NCBI GenBank assembly: GCA_012513715.1
Contig: JAAZBP010000076.1
Coordinates: 1 to 46,759, forward strand
DNA length: 46,759 nt
Direction of reading: 5' to 3'
Source: Thermoproteota archaeon
GTDB lineage: Archaea; Thermoproteota; Bathyarchaeia; Bathyarchaeales; Bathycorpusculaceae
This document shows, piece by piece, positions 1 to 9,016 of the stretch. A program made the position numbers and the translations under genes. The stretch's first letter is position 1; every line of letters begins with the position of its first letter. A model generated the notes under the pieces. It searched no databases. It had not been told where the DNA came from and saw only the letters and a list, made by a program, of their open reading frames with translations.

Positions 1-74
1 AGTTCTATGCGGGTGTTTTCGTGTGCTTTTCTGCGCTGGAAGGCTTCGGTTACTGGTTTGGGGACGTCTTGCAT
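1..74 (-). CDS. 5' end of a gene truncated by the window edge (MQDVPKPVTEAFQRRKAHENTRIE...)
   Basis: Open minus-strand frame from ATG at 74 to the window edge; codons almost all end in A/C. Confidence 0.45.
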   Translation of the reverse strand, partial: MQDVPKPVTEAFQRRKAHENTRIE

Positions 75-96
75 ATGGGTAAATATATGGGTAAAT
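73..96. repeat. Perfect 12-bp tandem duplication
   Basis: ATATGGGTAAAT x2. Confidence 0.85.
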
Positions 97-198
97 AAAT
101 AAAAGGTTTGTGTTCAAAAAACCAAACTACGCCTAAATTGCCATGTAAAATCTAAATCTAGGGGTAAAATTCAAGAGTTACGGTTATCAATATTTCTC

Positions 199-993
199 TT
201 GGCACTCGCAAGCAACGCAGCAGCATACAACGCCGACTACACTCACAATAACTACAATTCCGAAACGACTCCAACAATCGATGGCCAATACACATATGGT
301 GATGACTGGGCTGCAAGTTTAGTACAGCCCTTTGGTACGAACGGATTTTTCAGAGACGAATGGACTATGTCTCCAACTTACTATTGCCTCATAATTGAAA
401 CCGCTGACAACACTAATGACCCAGGAGATTACTGGGAAATGACTTTTGACTCGACAACTGATGGAGGAGAAACCCCGCCTAACGGAGGAACAGCGCCCCA
501 AACAGATGACTATAAAATAAGAGTTACCGGACATGGTGAGTCTGCTACGGTTCAATGGTTTAAAGGAAGCGGAACAGTCTGGAACCCAATAGCAACACCT
601 GGAGCAGAACTATTCACATATGCTCAATCACTGAGTACATCACCTATGATTGCTGACCCACACTATATACTTGAATTGAGGATAGAAAAGACATCTAATG
701 TACTTGGAACTGTGGTTATGGGTTACAATTGGGCCTCATACTATGCATATTACGATGCACACGAAGGAGGGTACGGACTTCAATCTTGGCCACCAGCACC
801 AGCAAGCCCAGATGTACCGAACAGTTGGGGATATATACCATACGTTATGAGTGCAAATCCAAGCCCAGATGTACCTGAAGGAATAGGAATAGGTGCTGTA
901 ATAATCTTATCTTCTGCTGCAGTAATAGCTGGCGCAGTACTTCTACGCAAACACCAAAAACCAAATTTTTCAGCAACTGTAACAAGCATATAA
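199..993 (+). CDS. Secreted/surface protein with C-terminal Pro motif, TM helix and basic tail (PEF-CTERM-like anchor); true N-terminus likely upstream
   Basis: C-terminus SPDVPEGIGIGAVIILSSAAVIAGAVLLRKHQK; in-frame upstream sequence reads LSIFLLALASNAAA (signal-peptide-like). Confidence 0.6.
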   Translation: MALASNAAAYNADYTHNNYNSETTPTIDGQYTYGDDWAASLVQPFGTNGFFRDEWTMSPTYYCLIIETADNTNDPGDYWEMTFDSTTDGGETPPNGGTAPQTDDYKIRVTGHGESATVQWFKGSGTVWNPIATPGAELFTYAQSLSTSPMIADPHYILELRIEKTSNVLGTVVMGYNWASYYAYYDAHEGGYGLQSWPPAPASPDVPNSWGYIPYVMSANPSPDVPEGIGIGAVIILSSAAVIAGAVLLRKHQKPNFSATVTSI

Positions 994-1019
994 AAATCGC
1001 AAATTTCCCTTCTTTTTTT

Positions 1020-1186
1020 GGCAGTGTACCAGTTTAGATTTGTTAATGAATCTTTGAGTTTATCTCTGTGTTTTTTAAGTAATAGTACAAAAATCTCGAT
1101 GAACTGAGCTCAATAATTGCCCTAACACTAAAATAAGCAAAAATTTGGCAGACAAGAATTAAACCAATCTAAATTAGGACACTGCC
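1020..1186. mobile_element. MITE-like element, ~167 bp, with ~25-bp imperfect terminal inverted repeats and a near-perfect 8-bp flanking direct repeat
   Basis: GGCAGTGTACCAGTTTAGATTTGTT (1020-1044) vs reverse complement of 1162-1186 GGCAGTGTCCTAATTTAGATTGGTT, 21/25 identical; flanks CTTTTTTT (1012-1019) and CTTTTTTA (1187-1194). Confidence 0.55.
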
Positions 1187-1555
1187 CTTTTTTAAATAAA
1201 AAGTAAATAAGTTATTTGAACAACAGGTATTGAATTCATACCAAAAGAGCATTCAGAGAAGCTTATCCAGTCAAAATCTAAGATATCGCTTAAGATAAGC
1301 TATAGAATATAAACTTCATATTTTTGTCAACTATCATTAGCTTTTCAATTCTAAAATAAAAAATTTAGAGCCAAAACAAAGCAAGAGCTAAAGTAAGAAA
1401 AAATTATTAAGACCGCAAAGGAAGATCTTTGAAATTTCCCCTGAGCCAGGCGGATAATTTTACCTTATACATTTTTAGCTGCCTTATAAAAGGGCAAGTC
1501 TTTATTCAAACTGTGTTTTAGACTTTACATATTTTGAGGGAAAAACACTAAGCAG

Positions 1556-2908
1556 TTATCTTTTCAATTGAAATCTTGACAGAATCAAAGCAAGTAACTT
1601 TTTAAGTTTTTTAAAAAGTGAATTCCAAAATGTTGGCTTCAACAATGTTGCTAAGAAAATAAATATAAAAATAGTAACAGCCAAACCCGAATAACCCCTG
1701 ATTTCCCATAGTAATAGAGCATTTTCTGAGTGGAAATAATCAAGAGAAGCCGCTAGAGAAGGGTATATCTTCCATAAGAGTGGACTAAAAATAAGCAGTG
1801 CACGATTAGCTACAGTAAAAACATAGACTAATAATTGCAATATAAACAACAGAAACATATTTCGCCTTTTAACGCTGTACCCTAGAATAAATATGAAAAG
1901 GAATGGTAATATGTCAAGAAACAATTGCTCAGATACCCATCCGTAAGTAGCCATGAAAAGCATGTAAAAAGAGATTATAGAGAGTACAAAGTCACGGTTA
2001 CCAACATATTCTTTTTTTATCCAATAAATGAAGGCGACACCTAAAAGGGGCAACCAGAGTAAACGGAAAGGCCACTGCAAAGAAACATCTATGTTTAAAA
2101 GTCCAATGTAACTCCAGAAGTTCATGCAACCAATCGTGATTTGTGTAGGGTTTGACTCAAAAACGGGTGTTGTATAGAAAACGGTTCGAAGAAAATACAG
2201 GATATCCCACTGAAAAACTGAGAAAACAATTACAGTTATGAAAACTGGTATAGATGAAGCTCCGACAAGCAGTTTCAATATATCACGTTTACCATAATTC
2301 TTTAGGGTAAAAACAATGAAAGCGGGTAAAGTAACAAGCGGATAAATTTTCAGTGCAATAGCGAGACCTAAAAATAATGCGCCTCTACTGGTTTTATTCT
2401 TTATTAAAGAGTCAAATGCTAAGAAAGTTAGTAATGCACTAAGCGTGTTTATTTGACCCCATATTGGGCCTACAAAAAAGAAGAAACTCCAAGTTAACAT
2501 AAAAAAGAGTATTCTAGAAGAATTTTTCTTGTCGAAATGTTGTTCAGCAAATTTTCCCACAACATGCGCTAAAACTAAATGCCCAAATATAACAGGCAAC
2601 TTAATGATGAAAGTCCATAAAGTGAAATTTAATCCGGAAAAAAGGTAAAGTTTGTAGGAAACACCACACCAGAGGGCCCAAAGAGGAGGATATCCTAAGT
2701 GATGAGGGGGAAGATAGATGTTTATTCCCTGATCCAGCCATATTCCTGTATTAAACCAAACGCCTAAATCGTATTGGTTTCCAGTCCACAGAGAAAGAAC
2801 AGATTCTAAAACAAAAAAACCTAAAAATAACGCAAGATACAGCTTCTTTTCACTAAATATAGCTTCCAATTTATCTTGCAAACTTTGAATTTTATTGCAG
2901 ATATCCAC
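1556..2908 (-). CDS. Multi-pass membrane protein, GT-C/DUF2029-like mannosyltransferase
   Basis: Polytopic; segment WLDQGINIYLPPHHLGYPPLWALW resembles GT87/PIG-M-like transferases. Confidence 0.6.
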   Translation of the reverse strand: MDICNKIQSLQDKLEAIFSEKKLYLALFLGFFVLESVLSLWTGNQYDLGVWFNTGIWLDQGINIYLPPHHLGYPPLWALWCGVSYKLYLFSGLNFTLWTFIIKLPVIFGHLVLAHVVGKFAEQHFDKKNSSRILFFMLTWSFFFFVGPIWGQINTLSALLTFLAFDSLIKNKTSRGALFLGLAIALKIYPLVTLPAFIVFTLKNYGKRDILKLLVGASSIPVFITVIVFSVFQWDILYFLRTVFYTTPVFESNPTQITIGCMNFWSYIGLLNIDVSLQWPFRLLWLPLLGVAFIYWIKKEYVGNRDFVLSIISFYMLFMATYGWVSEQLFLDILPFLFIFILGYSVKRRNMFLLFILQLLVYVFTVANRALLIFSPLLWKIYPSLAASLDYFHSENALLLWEIRGYSGLAVTIFIFIFLATLLKPTFWNSLFKKLKKLLALILSRFQLKR

Positions 2909-3075
2909 TTGGAGATCTCATCTTTAATGTAAATTAAATTTTTAGTTCTATTGCTTTAAGTGTTGCCCTTCAACCTATCGATTGAAAAGAACAACAGCAT
3001 AATTTGCCATAAGATAAAAGCTGTCTTTACGCAAAATGTTTTATTGGCAAACATCGAATTAAATCAGACGGAACT

Positions 3076-4035
3076 TTGCCGCCCGAAATTACAGTTGGTA
3101 TATGTGCTTACAACGAAGAAAAAAATATAGGAAATTTATTAGGGGAAATACTGAACAAACAGAATTTAAATAAAAATTATGAAATACTGGTTGTTTGCTC
3201 AGGTTGCACAGACGACACTGTTGAAATAGTAAAAGGATTTCAAAAACAATCTTCAAAAATACGCATACTCATAGAGAGCGAAAGAAAAGGCAAAGCATCA
3301 GCAATCAACCACATCCTTTCAGAAGCAAGAGGCAACGCTATCATTTTCATATCTGCCGACACATTACCAAACAGAGAATGCTTTAACAGATTACTTTCAA
3401 AGTTAGAACACCCAAAAGTAGGAATTGTATGTGGAAATCCGATACCAATTAACAGCACAAAAACCTTAGTTGGCAAATTGGTACATCTCCTTTGGGACTT
3501 CCATGACATAGTTTTCAGGTTTTTAGATAACGCTGGATTAGCTAGACATGCAACTGAAGTCTTTTGTATACGTAAAGAGATTATCGGAAAAATCCCCAAT
3601 GAAACAATCAATGACGATGCATACATTGCTTTAACGACTAAAAAGAGGGGATGGTTAATAGAATACGAACCATCAGCTAAAGTGTCAATCTGTGGTCCAC
3701 AAATATTTTATGATTATTTTCTACAAAGGCGAAGAATCCTAGTTGGACATCTACAGGTTAAAAAGTTAACAGGTGAACCACCTCAACATCTCATCTATTT
3801 GTTACCAAAGCAACCTATTCAAGTATTCAAATTATGGTTGTTACTTTTCAAAAACAACAATTTTGTTACAGTACTAACTTTTTTATCAATCGAACTTATG
3901 ACAAATTGCTGTGCGGCTATTGATTATTTGAGGAAAAAATCGTATACAAAATGGGTCATTTCGAACTCTACAAAAGAGATGATTGACATTCAGAATAATA
4001 GCGTTAAGTGTGCTTTACAGAGAAATCTCAAATAG
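3076..4035 (+). CDS. Glycosyltransferase family 2
   Basis: ITVGICAYNEEKNIGNLL...VVCSGCTDDT; GT-A fold; TTG start. Confidence 0.85.
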   Translation: MPPEITVGICAYNEEKNIGNLLGEILNKQNLNKNYEILVVCSGCTDDTVEIVKGFQKQSSKIRILIESERKGKASAINHILSEARGNAIIFISADTLPNRECFNRLLSKLEHPKVGIVCGNPIPINSTKTLVGKLVHLLWDFHDIVFRFLDNAGLARHATEVFCIRKEIIGKIPNETINDDAYIALTTKKRGWLIEYEPSAKVSICGPQIFYDYFLQRRRILVGHLQVKKLTGEPPQHLIYLLPKQPIQVFKLWLLLFKNNNFVTVLTFLSIELMTNCCAAIDYLRKKSYTKWVISNSTKEMIDIQNNSVKCALQRNLK

Positions 4036-4181
4036 TAAAAAAGTAATGTAACTAAATATGAAGTTTTGAATGCACCAAGTTGAATACAGTTCTACTTCAT
4101 TGGATAAGAAAATGAACTATAACTAATAACAAATCATAGGCACATAACTTTTTTAAAAAGAAAAAAAGCTATTTAATTAAC

Positions 4182-4652
4182 TTAGAGTAATTGGAAGTTT
4201 TCTTTAACGGTTGTGATTACTACGTGGGTGTTTGTTCGTTCAATGTATGGTAATGCAAGAATGTTTTTGGTAAAAACTCCTAATTCTTCTCTACTCTTGA
4301 ATTTAGCGATTATTATAGCATCAGTTAAACCTGTAACGTCGTAAACGCCGCAAACATTTGGAATTTTGGCAATCTCTTTCTCTGTTTCAACAAGGCGACC
4401 CTTTGACACTGTTATTTCAGTAACCACTGTTAGTTGGTAACCTAGCTTTTCATGGTCTAGAATAACTGAGTAACCTTTTATTAGGCCTTCATCCTCCATT
4501 TTTTTTATTCTAGACAGAACTGTACCAACAGAAACGCCTACGTTTTTAGCTATTTGGCGGCTTGAGAAGCGCGCATCTTTTAATAAATCGTGTAGAATTT
4601 TAATATCTGTCCCGTTTAAGTCCATATAATCTCTTCCTGCACATTCTTTCAA
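4182..4652 (-). CDS. Lrp/AsnC family transcriptional regulator
   Basis: N-terminal HTH (DIKILHDLLKDARFSSRQIAKNVGVSVGTVLSRIKKMEDEGLIKGY) plus RAM-like C-terminal domain. Confidence 0.93.
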   Translation of the reverse strand: MKECAGRDYMDLNGTDIKILHDLLKDARFSSRQIAKNVGVSVGTVLSRIKKMEDEGLIKGYSVILDHEKLGYQLTVVTEITVSKGRLVETEKEIAKIPNVCGVYDVTGLTDAIIIAKFKSREELGVFTKNILALPYIERTNTHVVITTVKENFQLL

Positions 4653-4806
4653 TAATCACTGATTTAATGAAACACACTTCTGATAATCAAGAGAATATAT
4701 TTATAAAAGTTTAGTTTAAGCAGAAAAAGTAATGACACTAAACACAGTACAAAAGACTAAAGTTTCTTTGGAATAAAACAAACAGCAAAATTAAATTAGA
4801 CGCAGA

Positions 4807-4824
4807 ACTCCAATAGTTAGGAGT
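4807..4824 (+). promoter_or_regulatory. Hairpin sequestering the guaA Shine-Dalgarno-like GGAG
   Basis: ACTCC-aatagtta-GGAGT; GTG start at 4833. Confidence 0.35.
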
Positions 4825-4832
4825 CGCTTAAA

Positions 4833-6383
4833 GTGACAACTAAATACGACACGATACTGGTCTTAGATTTCGGTGGACAATACTGCCACTTAATCGGAAG
4901 AAGAATCAGAGAAAACAGCATCTACTCAGAAATAGTGCCACATGATATTTCACCAGAAGAAATAACAGCATTAAAAGAAAAATTTAACGTTAAAGGTCTG
5001 ATTTTATCCGGTGGACCCTCGAGTGTGTGTGAGCCAAATGCACCCAAGATTCATCCTCGCTTATTGGAGGTCGACTTGCCAATACTGGGTTTATGTTATG
5101 GACACCAACTGCTTGCACAGGCAGCTGGTGGCATAGTTGAGCCGGCAACATCTAAAGAATATGGCATCACTCAAGTTACAGTAGACAAACCAATCGGGGT
5201 CCTCGAGGGGTTAAACTATAAAGAACAGGTATGGATGAGCCACGGCGATACTGTAATGGTTTCACCTCCAGATTTTGAATCATTAGCACACACAGACAGC
5301 AGCCCTGTAGCGGCATTTCGCCATAAAACAAAACCTATCTATGGAATACAATGGCATCCAGAAGTAATCCACACAGAAAAAGGCATGTTTATTCTCCAAA
5401 ACTTCATATTCAAAATCTGCAAAGCACAAGCCAACTGGCAAATGGAAGACCTCATAGAAAAAATGATTAAAGAAATTCAAACCGAAACAGAAAACGGTAA
5501 CACTATAATTGGATTAAGCGGTGGCATAGATTCAAGTGTAGCGACTGCAATCGCAGCCCAAGCTTTAGGTGACAAGTTAACCGCAGTCTTCGTTGACCAC
5601 GGGTTAATGCGAGAAGGCGAACCGGAAGCTATCAGTGAAACATTCCAGAAATTTCCAATAAATTTCATCGTAGCCAATGTCCAAGAACGATTCATGAATA
5701 AACTTAAAGGAATAATAGACCCTGAAAAGAAGCGTAAAGTGATAGGAGAAGAATTTATACGCGTTTTTGAAGAAATCGCGAATAAATCAGGAGCAGAGTA
5801 CCTAATTCAAGGCACTATATACCCAGATAGAATCGAATCTGGTTTCAAGAAAAATTCAGATAAAATTAAATCCCATCACAACGTTGCTGGTTTACCTGAA
5901 AAAATAAAGTTCAAAAAAATTCTCGAACCCCTTCGCGACCTGTACAAAGACGAGGTACGCAAGGTAGCAATAATGCTGGACCTACCAAAAGAAATAGTCA
6001 ACCGTCAACCGTTTCCAGGACCAGGATTAGCTGTTAGAGTAATCGGAGAACTAACAGATGAAAAAGTTAGAATCGCAAAAAAAGCGGACAAGATTGTAAG
6101 GGAAGAAATAGAAAATAACGATTTTGCAGTTAACCTCTGGCAATACTTTGCTGTAGTAACAGATACTAAAGCAACTGGAGTAAAAGGCGACGCAAGAGCA
6201 TATGGTTATGTAGTTGCAGTAAGGGCTATGGAAAGCCGCGAGGCAATGACTGCCAGTTTCGCCAAGATACCCTACAACGTCTTAGAGAAAATTTCCACTA
6301 GAATAGCCAACGAGATACCACAAGTTACAAGAGTGGTTTACGACGTCACTCATAAACCACCTGCAACAATTGAATGGGAATAA
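4833..6383 (+). CDS. guaA: GMP synthase (glutamine-hydrolysing), fused GATase + ATP pyrophosphatase
   Basis: LDFGGQYCHLIGRRIRE, GLCYGHQLLAQ, GLSGGIDSSVATAIA, RQPFPGPGLAVR; GTG start. Confidence 0.97.
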   Translation: MTTKYDTILVLDFGGQYCHLIGRRIRENSIYSEIVPHDISPEEITALKEKFNVKGLILSGGPSSVCEPNAPKIHPRLLEVDLPILGLCYGHQLLAQAAGGIVEPATSKEYGITQVTVDKPIGVLEGLNYKEQVWMSHGDTVMVSPPDFESLAHTDSSPVAAFRHKTKPIYGIQWHPEVIHTEKGMFILQNFIFKICKAQANWQMEDLIEKMIKEIQTETENGNTIIGLSGGIDSSVATAIAAQALGDKLTAVFVDHGLMREGEPEAISETFQKFPINFIVANVQERFMNKLKGIIDPEKKRKVIGEEFIRVFEEIANKSGAEYLIQGTIYPDRIESGFKKNSDKIKSHHNVAGLPEKIKFKKILEPLRDLYKDEVRKVAIMLDLPKEIVNRQPFPGPGLAVRVIGELTDEKVRIAKKADKIVREEIENNDFAVNLWQYFAVVTDTKATGVKGDARAYGYVVAVRAMESREAMTASFAKIPYNVLEKISTRIANEIPQVTRVVYDVTHKPPATIEWE

Positions 6384-6501
6384 AAAACCAAAGAAGCTAA
6401 ACCTCAAAAAAGAGTTCAAACGTAAAGGAAAGCAATTCAATCTGCCATACCAGTTTATATAAAAAATGAGAGATAGTGTACCGCACAACCAAGGTGATGT
6501 A

Positions 6502-7557
6502 GTGAAAGCTTTGATTTTAGCAGGCGGCTTCGCAACAAGACTTAGACCTCTAAGCTGCACCAGACCAAAAACACTCTTTCCAATAGTTAACAAGCCGTTG
6601 CTTCAATGGATTTTTGAAAGACTATCCAAAGACGGCATCGACGAAGCCATATTAGCAGTAAATGCACTAACCAAGTTTTATATAAAACAAACTAAAATTC
6701 CAAAACAAGGTTTGAAAATCAAATTTTCTGTGGATCCGCCTAAAAAACCCTTAGGCACAGGGGGACCTATAAAGAAGGCAGAGAAACTCCTTGGTCGCAG
6801 TGAACCCTTTATTGTTTTAAATGGAGACATATACGCTGAAATTGACTATAAAAAACTCTTAGAAACACATAAAAAAACAAAAGCGTTAGCAACGATAGCG
6901 TTATGCAAAGTTGAAGATCCCTGCAGTTTTGGTGTTGTAGAACTAGAAGAGAACAAAATTAGACGGTTTGTGGAAAAACCAGCTAGAGGCCAAGCACCCA
7001 GTGACTTAATCAATGCAGGAGCGTACGTTCTTGATCCTGAAGTCTTTGATTATATTCCAAAAGGTAAGCATATCTCAATAGAGCGGGATGTTTTTCCTAA
7101 AATAGTGGAACAAGGTAGACTTAGCGGATTAATAATTGAAGGTTTATGGAAAGACATTGGTAAACCTCAAGAGTATCTTGAAGCAAACAAAGCTGTTCTT
7201 GATACAATCAAGAACACAAAAAAAGATGAGAAAACCTGTTTTAAAGTGAATTCTCCATCAGCTTTAGATAAAGATGTTTCTATAGGAGAAAAATCTGTAA
7301 TTGGACCGTACGCTATTGTAGGTAGAAACGTAAAAATTGGGAAATGTGTAAGCATATCAAATTCCATAATTCTATCAGATACTGAAATTTGCGATTACGC
7401 AACAATAAAAGGTGCAATCATCGGCGAAGGCGCACATATAGGAGAATCTGCTAAAATCAACAATGGCTGCGTCGTAGGTGACAAAGTTAAAATCAAAGAT
7501 AAAGTTCAATTGAATGAAAAAACAAAAGTATGCCCAGCCAAAGAAATCAATTTTTGA
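6502..7557 (+). CDS. Sugar-phosphate nucleotidyltransferase with LbH repeats (ORF track starts at 6466; GTG at 6502 preferred)
   Basis: MKALILAGGFATRLRPLSCTRPKTLFPIVNKPLLQ; C-terminal hexapeptide repeats. Confidence 0.9.
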   Translation: MKALILAGGFATRLRPLSCTRPKTLFPIVNKPLLQWIFERLSKDGIDEAILAVNALTKFYIKQTKIPKQGLKIKFSVDPPKKPLGTGGPIKKAEKLLGRSEPFIVLNGDIYAEIDYKKLLETHKKTKALATIALCKVEDPCSFGVVELEENKIRRFVEKPARGQAPSDLINAGAYVLDPEVFDYIPKGKHISIERDVFPKIVEQGRLSGLIIEGLWKDIGKPQEYLEANKAVLDTIKNTKKDEKTCFKVNSPSALDKDVSIGEKSVIGPYAIVGRNVKIGKCVSISNSIILSDTEICDYATIKGAIIGEGAHIGESAKINNGCVVGDKVKIKDKVQLNEKTKVCPAKEINF

Positions 7558-7618
7558 AAGCTTTTTTAAACTCAACTTAACTGATAGATAACACAATACA
7601 GGTCGAGTTGAGAATCAC

Positions 7619-8989
7619 ATGAGTATAAAGAAGCTTTTTGGAACAAATGGTGTTCGAGGTTTAGTTAACAAAGAATTAACAGTTGAAATGAGCATCAAAA
7701 TTGGAGCGGCAATCGGGACATTCTTTGGGAAAAAAAAGAATTTACTATTAGGTTATGATGCACGAACCAGCGGGCCAATGTTCGCTGAAGCGGTAACGTC
7801 AGGGTTGACTGCAACAGGATGTAATGTCTATTTTGCAGGTTTAGCATCAACCCCTGCGATTCAATATGCAGTTAAAAATCACAAGATGGACGGTGGGATA
7901 ATAATATCTGCTTCACATAACCCACCTGAATACAACGGAATCAAAACAATTTGGAGCGACGGTATAGAAACATCACATGAACAAGAATCAGAAATTGAGG
8001 ACATTTACTTCAACAACAAGATAGTATATGCAGCCTGGGATAAATTGGGCGATATACGGAAAATTCAGGGAATTAACGAAGAATACAAAGACGCCATAAA
8101 AAAACATGTTAACATAGATAGAATAGCAACAAAAAAGTTCCACATAGTTGTTGACGCTGCCAACAGTGTAGGAGGAATATCCCTGCCTCCGTTGCTAAGA
8201 GAAATAGGATGTAAATGCACAACCATTAACGCTAACATTGACGGCACCTTCCCCGGACGGTTACCAGAACCAAGACCTGAAAGCCTTGGACCATTATCAG
8301 CGACAGTAAAAGCTATTGGAGCAGACATGGGTGTTGCCTTTGACGGAGACGCTGATCGCTCAATCTTTACAGATAGTGAAGGAACAGTTTACTGGGGAGA
8401 TAAAACATTCGCTATCGTAATAAAACAGTATCTTATTAAAAATCCAGGCGCAAAAATAGTTACACCAGTGAGTTCTTCTTCTCTAATCAAAGATATTGTA
8501 GAAACATACAATGGAGAATTGGTTTGGACTAAAGTTGGAAGTGTAACAGTTTCACAAAAAATGAAGGAACTTAACGCCAAATTAGGTGGAGAAGAAAACG
8601 GAGGAATTTTTTATGGTCCACACCAAGCAGTTCGTGACGGGGCAATGACAACCGCACTACTCTTAGATATAATGGCAGAAACAGGAAAAACACTTGCTCA
8701 ACTTGTTGCAGAACAACCTCAATATTTTATTGAAAAAGGCAAAATTAATTGCTCCAATGAAAAAAAGGAAAAGTTGCAACAAGAAATTTACAAACAAGTA
8801 AAAGAAGAAAACGTTAGTACAATTGATGGAGTAAAAATCTGGTTCAAAGACGATAGCGCAATACTTATTCGAGCAAGTGGAACAGAACCAGTGTTCAGGC
8901 TTTATGCAGAGGCAAAAAACCAAGAAAAGGCACTAAATCTAATTGAAGAATATAGTGCAAAGCTTGAAAAAATTTTAACAACTATATAG
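7619..8989 (+). CDS. glmM: Phosphoglucosamine/phosphomannomutase family protein
   Basis: LFGTNGVRGLVN, SASHNPPEYNGIK, DGDADRS, RASGTEPVFRLYAE. Confidence 0.9.
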   Translation: MSIKKLFGTNGVRGLVNKELTVEMSIKIGAAIGTFFGKKKNLLLGYDARTSGPMFAEAVTSGLTATGCNVYFAGLASTPAIQYAVKNHKMDGGIIISASHNPPEYNGIKTIWSDGIETSHEQESEIEDIYFNNKIVYAAWDKLGDIRKIQGINEEYKDAIKKHVNIDRIATKKFHIVVDAANSVGGISLPPLLREIGCKCTTINANIDGTFPGRLPEPRPESLGPLSATVKAIGADMGVAFDGDADRSIFTDSEGTVYWGDKTFAIVIKQYLIKNPGAKIVTPVSSSSLIKDIVETYNGELVWTKVGSVTVSQKMKELNAKLGGEENGGIFYGPHQAVRDGAMTTALLLDIMAETGKTLAQLVAEQPQYFIEKGKINCSNEKKEKLQQEIYKQVKEENVSTIDGVKIWFKDDSAILIRASGTEPVFRLYAEAKNQEKALNLIEEYSAKLEKILTTI

Positions 8990-9016
8990 GATACAAGAAG
9001 CTTTGAGGAAAAAATT

